Origin: Deltaproteobacteria bacterium
GTDB taxonomy: Bacteria; Myxococcota_A; Polyangia; Polyangiales; Houyiibacteriaceae
Assembly: GCA_027295555.1 (NCBI GenBank)
Contig: JAPUKT010000270.1
Location: 1-9,990 of the forward strand
DNA length: 9,990 nucleotides
Reading direction: 5' to 3'
Below are positions 1-6,404 of the stretch, one piece after another; position 1 is the first letter of the stretch, and each line of letters starts with the position of its first letter. Position numbers and translations under genes: made by a program. The notes under the pieces are model-generated. The model was not told where the DNA came from and made no database searches. It was given only the letters and a program-made list of their open reading frames with translations.

Positions 1-1200
1 GGAATGCGGGTGCTGCTTCTCGAAAGCAACCATCGCGCGCGCGAGACCTTGAACGCCCAGTTCCAGGGCTGGGGTATGTTGGTCTGGACGACGACGACCT
101 TCGATGGCGCGATGCGAACACTCCGTGCACCGCCGTATCCCGACGTCACCCTGATCGACCTGCGGAGCCTCGGGAAGGACTGGCGAACGCGAGCCTATGA
201 CGTCGCAAAAGCCGCCACCAAGGTCGGTAGCTCGGTCATCGCCACATGCTCACACCGCCATGAGATCAGCGACATGATCGACGCGGGCATTCATGTCCAC
301 GTCGAAAAGCCCGTGCGTCGCGCCAAGATCATTGCCGCGCTCCTCAAGACGCTCGACAGAACGCAGAATCGGAGCCTGTTTCCGGACGACCCAGAGCGCC
401 CGTCTCTTCCCGTCCCAATCCCCACAAACATGCAATCGAACGGGATGCGCATTCTGGTTGCCGAGGACAACGTCATCAACCGCAAGGTGGTGCAGGCACA
501 CCTCGAGGCCCTCGGCTACGAAGTGGACACCGTCACTGACGGCGAGGCTGCGCTCGAGGCGCTGCACCGGGCTAACCCCTATGCGGCTGTTCTGATGGAC
601 GGGCAGATGCCCAAGATGGATGGCTATCAGGCGGCCAGAGCCCTGCGTGAGCGCGAAGCGCAGTCTGGCCAGCGTCGCGTGCCAATCATCGCGCTGACCG
701 CCCATGCCATGGCGGGGGACCGGAGAGCCGCGTTTGCCGCCGGAATGGACGACTACCTCTCGAAGCCCTTTACGCAGAGACAACTGCAGATGGCGCTCAC
801 GCGGTGGGCTGCCCGACCCGACACGAGGACGTCGCAGTTCCCGCCCAACGCTCTCGACACGAGCATCACCGCGCAGCTATTGGACCTCGAACAAGAAGAG
901 CCCGGTTTTCTCTGTAGTGTCATCGACAGCTTCTTCCGAACCGCAGAGGACAACATCGCTCGCATGAAGACCGCGATCCTCAGTGGAGATCTTCAAGCCC
1001 TCCGCGCCGCGGCCCACATGGTCTGCGGCAGCAGTCAGCAACTCGGCGCACGTCGGTTCGGCATGACCTGCCGCAAGCTCGAAGAGCTCGAAACCACCGA
1101 AGGCGCGGACGCGCTCATCGTAGAGCTGGAAGGCGACCTCGAAGGCGCACGCGAAGCCTTGACCGGTCTGGCGGACCGAGCACTCGACGCGGCGTCCTGA
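1..1200 (+). CDS. Hybrid sensor kinase C-terminal part: receiver, receiver, Hpt (5' partial)
   Basis: The reading frame is open to the first base of the window, so the ATG at base 4 is probably internal and the kinase core lies upstream. Numbering from that Met, residues 1-118 form a degenerate receiver: the usual acidic pair is replaced by Glu7-Ser8, but a phospho-acceptor-like Asp52 and the Lys102 of EKP remain. Residues 148-268 are a canonical receiver, with Glu154/Asp155 in the acidic pocket, Asp199 in LMDGQMPKMDGYQA as phospho-acceptor, Thr232 in ALTAHAM and Lys254 in SKPF. Residues 284-395 look like an Hpt domain with His338 in AAHMVCGSSQQLGA. The domain order fits an intramolecular phosphorelay (kinase to receiver Asp to Hpt His) that passes phosphate to a separate regulator. 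An oddity is Cys341 where Hpt domains usually have Lys (HxLKGSS). It is convergent with the next gene with no spacer. A stand-alone REC-REC-Hpt protein cannot be excluded. Confidence 0.9.
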   Translation, partial: GMRVLLLESNHRARETLNAQFQGWGMLVWTTTTFDGAMRTLRAPPYPDVTLIDLRSLGKDWRTRAYDVAKAATKVGSSVIATCSHRHEISDMIDAGIHVHVEKPVRRAKIIAALLKTLDRTQNRSLFPDDPERPSLPVPIPTNMQSNGMRILVAEDNVINRKVVQAHLEALGYEVDTVTDGEAALEALHRANPYAAVLMDGQMPKMDGYQAARALREREAQSGQRRVPIIALTAHAMAGDRRAAFAAGMDDYLSKPFTQRQLQMALTRWAARPDTRTSQFPPNALDTSITAQLLDLEQEEPGFLCSVIDSFFRTAEDNIARMKTAILSGDLQALRAAAHMVCGSSQQLGARRFGMTCRKLEELETTEGADALIVELEGDLEGAREALTGLADRALDAAS

Positions 1201-2010
1201 TCAGTTGCCGGCCGGCACGCCCGACAGCCGCACCGCGTCGACGATCCAACTGTCGCGGATCATGTGCGCCGGGATGCCCTCTACGTGCTCGGCGACCCAC
1301 TCGACATCTGATGTCTCGAAGCGCGCGATCTGGTGGTAGTGATAGATGCCCAGACGGTTGAGCACTCGCTCGAGGCTGGGGTCGACGCCCTCGAGGCGCT
1401 GCAGATCGTCGCGCGGCCCGTAGGGTTGCACCATGAGCCATGCCGGCGGCCTCGATTCGCCGCTGGTCTTGACCTCGAGCTCGGCCCCGCGGATGCGCCC
1501 TTTGAGGCGCTCGATGTCGTCGAGCATGCGCTCGTGAATCCCATGAAGTACCTCGAGCTCGGTGCTGAGGCGCTCTTGACGTGTCTCGGCCTGCCGAAGA
1601 GCGGCCTGGGCCTCGTCGCGCTCTTCGACGGCCAACCGGAGCTCACGACGAAGGTCTTCTGCAGACTCACGAGACGTGGGGCGCGGGGCCTCCGGAATCT
1701 CAGACAGCCGTGTTTCGACTTCGCGCATGGCTTGGTTGCGCGCGTCGAGAGTGGCCGTGAGTTGGCGCTTGGACCGCTGGAGCGAGTCGTTTTTCTCGTT
1801 GGCTTTGGCGAGCTGCCTGTGCAGCGCCTCGATGCGTTCGTTTTGTGAAGTCATATCGATGCGCGCTTCGTCGAGCTCGTATTCGAGCGTCTTGGCGCGA
1901 AGGGGCGCCCCGAAGCGCCCCCAAAGAACCTGGGCCAGCCACAGTATGATGGCGCCGAACGCAGCCGATACGAGTAATGCCCCGATCATCTGTAACACCA
2001 GGTACGTCAC
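1201..2010 (-). CDS. Membrane-anchored coiled-coil protein with C-terminal helix-hairpin-helix-like domain
   Basis: This is a 269-residue protein of unknown function. Residues 5-30 form one hydrophobic segment (LLVSAAFGAIILWLAQVLW), and residues 38-180 are a long charged Glu/Arg/Gln-rich coiled coil with a short Pro break near 105-112. Residues 198-262 resemble the small helix-hairpin-helix-like module found as a C-terminal extension of some NuoE and other proteins: DDLQRLEGVDPSLERVLNRL, then GIYHYHQIARF, then DVEWVAEHV and RDSWIVDAV. In the usual form the central motif is GIGP, here GVDP. The start is a GTG at 2010 that overlaps the stop of the upstream BON gene by four bases (GTGA), implying translational coupling. 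An internal ATG at residue 8 is possible but would clip the membrane segment. The stop directly abuts the stop of the sensor kinase gene. I infer an envelope scaffold or tether; no enzyme motif is visible. Confidence 0.82.
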   Translation of the reverse strand: MTYLVLQMIGALLVSAAFGAIILWLAQVLWGRFGAPLRAKTLEYELDEARIDMTSQNERIEALHRQLAKANEKNDSLQRSKRQLTATLDARNQAMREVETRLSEIPEAPRPTSRESAEDLRRELRLAVEERDEAQAALRQAETRQERLSTELEVLHGIHERMLDDIERLKGRIRGAELEVKTSGESRPPAWLMVQPYGPRDDLQRLEGVDPSLERVLNRLGIYHYHQIARFETSDVEWVAEHVEGIPAHMIRDSWIVDAVRLSGVPAGN

Positions 2011-2345
2011 GTATCCCCTCCCCTTTGGCGCCCCGCAGCGTCTCCATCGGCCTCTCCATCGGCGATGCCCAGCTGCGAATGCACCACTCGAACCCCCCGC
2101 AGATTGCGTACGATGCGCTCCGCACGCTGAGCTTCGGCCCTCGACGCCACCTCGCCCTGGAGCTCGACATCCCGACCTTCGACCACGGGCATGATGTCAT
2201 CGAACCCCGTGCGCTCGAGGACGTTGCTCACCCGGGTTGCGACGTCCCACTCGATCTGGTGGCGGGTCGGGCTGAGGCACGCGACCCATGCGACATAGCC
2301 AAGGAAGGCCGCCGAAACTATGCCAAAGACTCCCTTCTTCCACAT
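2007..2345 (-). CDS. Small membrane-anchored BON-domain protein
   Basis: This 112-residue protein has a basic N-terminus (MWKK), a hydrophobic stretch at about residues 5-24 and then a single domain. Residues 30-95 resemble a BON domain (the OsmY/nodulation fold): IEWDVATRVSNVLERTGFDD, a short strand pair around VEGRDVELQGEV, the helix ASRAEAQRAERIVRNL, and the closing strand RGVRVVHSQL with the Gly84-Val85 typical of the family. BON domains are usually periplasmic or membrane-surface modules. The tail after residue 95 is Gly/Asp/Arg-rich and probably disordered. Cys23 (WVAC) is a poor lipobox because Trp sits at -3, so a membrane anchor is more likely than a lipoprotein. The stop overlaps the GTG of the downstream coiled-coil gene, suggesting co-translation and joint function. 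The 139 bases between this gene and the phosphodiesterase upstream hold no gene or clear terminator; I see only the short palindrome CCCGATCGGG at 2458-2467. Confidence 0.78.
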   Translation of the reverse strand: MWKKGVFGIVSAAFLGYVAWVACLSPTRHQIEWDVATRVSNVLERTGFDDIMPVVEGRDVELQGEVASRAEAQRAERIVRNLRGVRVVHSQLGIADGEADGDAAGRQRGGDT

Positions 2346-2484
2346 GGTCCGTTTTGCCTAGGCGGCATTGAACCCGATTTGCTCCGAAAAAGCTACGTTC
2401 CGGCGAGTGCAGCTCCCGGCTAGCGCGAGCCACCACACAAATCGGTGGGTCGCCTCGCCCGATCGGGTGGCCGTCGCGAAGCAC

Positions 2485-3033
2485 TCAAGAACCAAGAGAA
2501 CGCTGCTCGACGATCTGAAAGAGCCGCTCTCGCCGATCATCGGCCCACGTATAGAGGGCGACCGCTGCTGCGACGAACGAGGCATCCGCGAGGTCCAGAG
2601 ACTGCGCCCACCGGAGCGCCGCCTTGCGTTCCGCCGATGACGCCCGTCGTTGAATGCGGGCGATGGTCATATGCGGCAACGGGGGACGTTCATCCGGAGG
2701 AGCGCCGGCAGCTTCCAAGAGCGGCGCACGCGCGTGGTCGATCATCGCACACAACGGCACACGTCCTTCTCCGACCATCGCGGACAACGCGGACGGCTTG
2801 CGAGGGTTCCCGAGCGGCTTCACCTCGGCGAATGAGCCGCCGATCGCTTCGGAATTCAGGAGATCCGGGATCCGGCTCCAAGCGCGCCGCGCATCCGCCT
2901 CGGCCACCGAACCGAGAAAGCCCAAGGTGCAGTGCAGATCGGCCGTGACGAAGACGCGGAGCCGCGGTGGCTCCAGTACGAGGCGTAAACCCTCCACTTG
3001 CATCGGGAACGCGATGAACCAATTAGGGGCCAC
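2485..3033 (-). CDS. thpR: RNA 2',3'-cyclic phosphodiesterase (2H / 2'-5' RNA ligase family)
   Basis: This cytoplasmic enzyme family hydrolyses 2',3'-cyclic phosphate ends of RNA to 2'-phosphates; some members also ligate tRNA halves through a 2'-5' bond in vitro. The two signature HxT motifs of the 2H phosphoesterase fold are both present: His34-Cys-Thr36 in LHCTLGFLG and His121-Met-Thr123 in PHMTIARI. Their spacing of about 87 residues and the total length of 182 residues fit the family, as does the opening NWFIAFPM, which corresponds to the usual RLFIAI. That alignment supports the GTG start at 3033 over the later ATG at residue 11. The gene is divergent from the steroid-reductase homologue with only 41 bases between the start codons. 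It reads in the same direction as the BON/coiled-coil pair but is separated from it by 139 bases, so it may or may not share their transcript. The biological substrate in bacteria is generally unclear. Confidence 0.9.
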   Translation of the reverse strand: MAPNWFIAFPMQVEGLRLVLEPPRLRVFVTADLHCTLGFLGSVAEADARRAWSRIPDLLNSEAIGGSFAEVKPLGNPRKPSALSAMVGEGRVPLCAMIDHARAPLLEAAGAPPDERPPLPHMTIARIQRRASSAERKAALRWAQSLDLADASFVAAAVALYTWADDRRERLFQIVEQRSLGS

Positions 3034-3069
3034 GCCGCGAGTCTAGGCCCATCCGAGACCCGCCGCGAG
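3033..3069. repeat. Pair of 9-bp direct repeats in a divergent start region
   Basis: CGCCGCGAG occurs at 3033-3041 and again at 3061-3069, with starts 28 bases apart. Together they span nearly all of the 41-base gap between the divergent phosphodiesterase and steroid-reductase genes. The first copy begins at the phosphodiesterase start codon. The second copy ends five bases before the reductase ATG, and its GCGAGAG stretch may act as a weak ribosome binding site. The pair could bind a regulator, but chance in GC-rich DNA is equally possible. Confidence 0.35.
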
Positions 3070-3074
3070 AGCCC

Positions 3075-3869
3075 ATGCCCATCACCGAAGCCCTTAGCGA
3101 ATCGTTGGTAGCCCACCCGCTCTATACGTGGAGCCTCCTCGGCATCGTCGTGATGGGGATCGTGTCGTTCTTCGTCTTGTCGTTCATCTCGGCGCCCTAC
3201 GGGCGACACCTACGCGAAGGCTGGGGCCCCACGATGAACGCGACCGTCTTGTGGGTCCTGATGGAAGCGCCGTCTCCGATCTCGTTCGTCGTCGTGTACT
3301 TCATGTCCGACAACGCGTTCAAACCGGTCCCGCTGATTCTGCTCGGGATGTACATGGGGCACTACATCTATCGGTCGTTCATCTATCCGTTCCGGATGCG
3401 CGGTGGTGACAAGCGTGAGCCCATCCTCACAGGCGGCCTGGCGATCGCCTTCAATACCGCCAACGGCTCGACCAACGCCTTCGCCATCACGGTGCTCGCG
3501 CCCCACTTGCTCAGTGCCGCCTGGCTCGCAGATCCCCGGTTCATCATCGGCGTGTTGGTCTTCGCGACCGGGTACGCGATCAACCACCAGTCGGACGCCA
3601 TCTTGCGAAACCTCCGAAAACCCGGGGAAAGCGGTTACAAGATCCCCTACGGCGGCTTTTATCGCTGGGTCTCGAGCCCCAATTACTTCGGCGAGCTGGT
3701 CGAATGGACCGGATTCGCGTTGGCCGCCTGGACGGCCCCCGCCCTCGTTTTTGTCTTCTTTACGGCCTCGAATCTCATCCCACGCGCATTTTCCAACCAT
3801 CGCTGGTACCTCGAGCACTTCAGCGACTACCCGAAAGAGCGGCGCGCGGTGATTCCGTTCCTGCTTTAG
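3075..3869 (+). CDS. Steroid 5-alpha-reductase family membrane enzyme (3-oxo-5-alpha-steroid 4-dehydrogenase)
   Basis: The protein has 264 residues and several hydrophobic segments (about 16-39, 55-76, 84-104, 135-150, 155-170, 211-234), consistent with a polytopic inner-membrane enzyme. The C-terminal third carries the family signature of NADPH-dependent steroid 5-alpha-reductases: YKIPYGGFYRWV (188-199), SPNYFGELVEW (201-211), then HRWYLEHF and DYPKERRAVIPFLL ending at the C-terminus, close to the end of human SRD5A1. Glu64 in LMEAPSP and Tyr97 in GHYIYRSFIYP appear to be the counterparts of the substrate-contacting Glu and Tyr of SRD5A2. Length is near the 250-260 of the human enzymes. The family reduces the delta-4 double bond of 3-oxo-steroids; sterol or other polyprenoid substrates are alternatives. 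The ATG at 3075 follows a GCGAGAG stretch. A same-strand TPR gene begins 81 bases downstream, so an operon is possible. Family call is strong; substrate is not known. Confidence 0.92.
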   Translation: MPITEALSESLVAHPLYTWSLLGIVVMGIVSFFVLSFISAPYGRHLREGWGPTMNATVLWVLMEAPSPISFVVVYFMSDNAFKPVPLILLGMYMGHYIYRSFIYPFRMRGGDKREPILTGGLAIAFNTANGSTNAFAITVLAPHLLSAAWLADPRFIIGVLVFATGYAINHQSDAILRNLRKPGESGYKIPYGGFYRWVSSPNYFGELVEWTGFALAAWTAPALVFVFFTASNLIPRAFSNHRWYLEHFSDYPKERRAVIPFLL

Positions 3870-3935
3870 GTGGCCTGTGGACTTGCATCTACCACCCTCT
3901 TGACGCGACAATATCCGGCCAGGGCGCTTGTCGTC

Positions 3936-3944
3936 GGGGAGGGA
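3936..3944 (+). promoter_or_regulatory. Shine-Dalgarno sequence deciding the TPR gene start
   Basis: GGGGAGGGA lies six bases before the GTG at 3951. It is the strongest ribosome binding site seen in the window and favours that GTG over the earlier in-frame GTG at 3870, which directly follows the reductase stop and has no such site. Confidence 0.75.
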
Positions 3945-3950
3945 TGTACG

Positions 3951-6392
3951 GTGGCCGATAAGGACTCGAGCTCGCGCAGAGACCCGTCTGATTTGTTCAA
4001 GGTCGCCGACGCGTCGCCCGCGATCTCTCCGGTGGAGAAGATCGTTCTACCGCCCGAGGAGGCGCTCAAGCGACGCATCCAAAGGCTCGCCCTGGCGGCC
4101 GTCGCCGCGGTCATCTTTCTTTACATCGGGCATTTGGCGCTCGGCTGGATTCACGACAGCCGTCTCGCTTCCGCGCTCGACGATGTGATCGACGACAGTA
4201 GCCCGGAGACTATCGACGAGGCCCTCATGCTGCTCCGTGACGATCCGAAGGACGCTGTGCGCGCGCGTCTCTTCGCCACCGCAGCGCTCGGGGGCGACCA
4301 AAAGCGACTGAAAGAGGCCGAAGCGCTTCTGATTGAACCCGGCCAGGAAAATGATCCCGACGAACGGATCGCGCGCGTCTACACGCTGCTCGCTCGAGGG
4401 GATGCGCGTGGGGCGCACACCGAAGCAAAGCGGCCAGCGCAGTACGGGGACCAGGCGGCGGCCTTCCTCCGCGGACGGGCGATGATCGCGATCGCTCGCG
4501 GCCAGTGGGCGCAGGCCCTGCCCCACGCTCAAAGCGCGGTTGAGCTGCGCCCCGGCGCGCCCGAGCCGGCCGCACTGCTCGCTCTCGTCACCGCGCAAAC
4601 CGACGGCCCGGACGCGGCGTTTGCGGTGCTCGACGCCGCAGACGAACAGACACCAGCGACACGAATCGTGCGCGCTCGCATCGTCGGCCTACAACAAGGC
4701 AACACGCAAGAAGCGCTCTCCCTCACGAAGAGCGTGCGCGAAGACTCCAACGCGACCGTGGTTCAGAAGGCCTGGGCCGAGTTGATCGAAGGCGTGCTCG
4801 CATATCAGCGCGGCGCGATCGGCGCGGCGTATGCTCACGCCCGCGCAGCCGCAGAGCAAGAGGTGCAAGTCGACGAGCCGTTGATCGTCGGCACGGCCCG
4901 ACTCTTCTTGGCACTCGGACGCTCAGGGGAAGCCAGGCGACTGTTGAAACGACTGTCGGGTGGACCTTCGGCTGACCTTTCGAATCGCGCTCACGTCATC
5001 GCGTGGTGGTATGCCCAGGTCGGTGACCTCAAGGCCGGGCTCGCCACCCTGTCGGGGGCGCGTTTGGGCCCTGAAAAAGATGTCTCTTCGCCGTTTCGAG
5101 CGCTCACGATCGCCGAGCTCTGGAAGAGCTCTCCCAGGGCCAGCGAACGCGACCGCGCCGTAGCGCTGTACCGCGAGGCCGCGAAGGATCCGTCTTGGGG
5201 CGTCGCCGCATCGGATGCACTCGCCCGGATGCTGATGGAAGACGGAGAGACCGAGCAAGCAATCGCCGTTCTCAAAGAGGCGCTAGCTGCACACCCCAAT
5301 CATTTGACCTTGGTCGACACCGCCGCGGCGGCCTACATCGCGTCGAACCAGCTCGCGGAAGCCGACTCGATCACCACCGCCGCCCTTGGTACTTTCGATG
5401 GCGAGGGCTGGGCGCATGGAAGCCACGCGCGCGTCCTGCTCGCAAAGAGAGAACCCGCCAAGGCCGTCGCCGAGCTGGACCGCGCGGTCGAGCTCAGCCC
5501 AGACGACGCGAGCCTCTATGCGCTTCGCGGCGATGCAGCACGTGCCGTAGGCGACCCGAACGAAGCCAAGGTCAGCTACGAAAAGGCCCTGCAACTCGAT
5601 CCCGAGCAACCACGGGCACTATCCGGCTTCTTAGCGCTCCTGATCGACACCGGAGACTTCGCACGCGCCGGGGAGACCATGCAGCAGATGAACGACGCCA
5701 AGGTGCGCGACCTCCGCGCAGACGAGCAACGGATCCGTTATCTCGTGCGCACGGGCGCAGGACAAAGCGGGTTCACCACGATGCGAAACGCGGTGAGCCG
5801 TCACAACCGCAACGCCGGCCTCCGGCTCGCCGGCGCCCGCGTCTACTTGCAGGCCGAGCAGTACTCCAAGGCCGCGAGCTACTACCAACAGGCGAAACGC
5901 CTCGGCGCCGACGCTCGCACCGCGGAAACCGGGCTCGCCCTCGCGCAGGTCTATGACCGACGTCGTTTGGGCGCCGAAAAGACCCTCGAGCGCGCAGCTG
6001 AAGTGCCCGAGGACGCGACCGAGCCACCGCCACCGCCGAGCGCGCTGGTCCAGGTCTGGGAGCTGGTGGTCAAAGCACGTCTCGCACTCGCCGACGAAAA
6101 GCGCGGGCTGGCGGTTCGACACGCCAAGCGTGCCTCGGAGCTCGTTCCAAACGACGCCGATGTGTTCCTCTTGCACGCAGACATCGAAGAGGACCGTGAG
6201 CGCTCCCCCGAGGAGCGGCTCCGCCTTGCCGCCAATGCTCCGGTGCCCATGCCGGTAGCCGCTGGCAGGCTTGCGGTCTTACTCGGGCCGACGGAAGAAG
6301 GCTGCGAGATGGCGAGCCGCTACCTCAAGGCCAATCGTACGGGCCGGCTCGCCAATCGCGTTCGCGACGTGGCTCGCCAGTGTGAGAAATAG
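3951..6392 (+). CDS. Large single-pass membrane TPR-repeat protein
   Basis: Starting from the GTG at 3951, the protein has 813 residues. Residues 1-45 are polar and presumably cytoplasmic. Residues 46-67 (LALAAVAAVIFLYIGHLALG) are one transmembrane helix. The remainder is an alpha-helical repeat array, presumably periplasmic. The clearest TPR units are around residues 420-580: SDALARMLMEDGETEQAIAV, then VLLAKREPAKAVAELDRAVE and ALRGDAARAVGDPNEAKVSY. Weaker repeats flank these on both sides. A Pro run at 692-696 (EPPPPPS) separates the main array from a last TPR-like pair. With this start the only cysteines are Cys785 and Cys811, near the C-terminus and well placed for a disulfide outside the cytoplasm; the longer GTG 3870 start would add two cysteines in an unconvincing leader. 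TPR arrays bind other proteins, so a scaffold or assembly role is inferred; no catalytic domain is visible. It lies 81 bases after the steroid-reductase homologue on the same strand and is convergent with the next gene, 12 bases apart. Confidence 0.87.
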   Translation: MADKDSSSRRDPSDLFKVADASPAISPVEKIVLPPEEALKRRIQRLALAAVAAVIFLYIGHLALGWIHDSRLASALDDVIDDSSPETIDEALMLLRDDPKDAVRARLFATAALGGDQKRLKEAEALLIEPGQENDPDERIARVYTLLARGDARGAHTEAKRPAQYGDQAAAFLRGRAMIAIARGQWAQALPHAQSAVELRPGAPEPAALLALVTAQTDGPDAAFAVLDAADEQTPATRIVRARIVGLQQGNTQEALSLTKSVREDSNATVVQKAWAELIEGVLAYQRGAIGAAYAHARAAAEQEVQVDEPLIVGTARLFLALGRSGEARRLLKRLSGGPSADLSNRAHVIAWWYAQVGDLKAGLATLSGARLGPEKDVSSPFRALTIAELWKSSPRASERDRAVALYREAAKDPSWGVAASDALARMLMEDGETEQAIAVLKEALAAHPNHLTLVDTAAAAYIASNQLAEADSITTAALGTFDGEGWAHGSHARVLLAKREPAKAVAELDRAVELSPDDASLYALRGDAARAVGDPNEAKVSYEKALQLDPEQPRALSGFLALLIDTGDFARAGETMQQMNDAKVRDLRADEQRIRYLVRTGAGQSGFTTMRNAVSRHNRNAGLRLAGARVYLQAEQYSKAASYYQQAKRLGADARTAETGLALAQVYDRRRLGAEKTLERAAEVPEDATEPPPPPSALVQVWELVVKARLALADEKRGLAVRHAKRASELVPNDADVFLLHADIEEDRERSPEERLRLAANAPVPMPVAAGRLAVLLGPTEEGCEMASRYLKANRTGRLANRVRDVARQCEK

Positions 6393-6404
6393 AGGGCGTT
6401 GTGT

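Noticed and set aside
1333..1848. 171-codon plus-strand frame within the coiled-coil gene
   Set aside because: Antisense shadow: the repeated Glu/Arg codons of a coiled coil leave the opposite frame open. No start signal or family match.
2197..2484. 95-codon minus-strand frame overlapping the BON gene
   Set aside because: Composition is Arg/Pro-rich with no motif, and it overlaps a better frame with a membrane anchor and BON pattern.
2346..2484. Possible tRNA or small RNA in the 139-base gap
   Set aside because: No T-loop GTTCRA pattern with a matching acceptor stem; only a short CCCGATCGGG palindrome and a weak 5-bp stem at 2430-2448.
3210..3911. 233-codon open frame on the minus strand opposite the steroid-reductase homologue
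   Set aside because: The plus strand carries an unmistakable SRD5A signature; the antisense product is Arg/Gly/Glu-rich without motifs.
3870..3950. Longer TPR protein starting at GTG 3870
   Set aside because: That start directly follows the previous stop, has no ribosome binding site, and adds a leader with two cysteines, whereas 3951 has a strong GGGGAGGGA.
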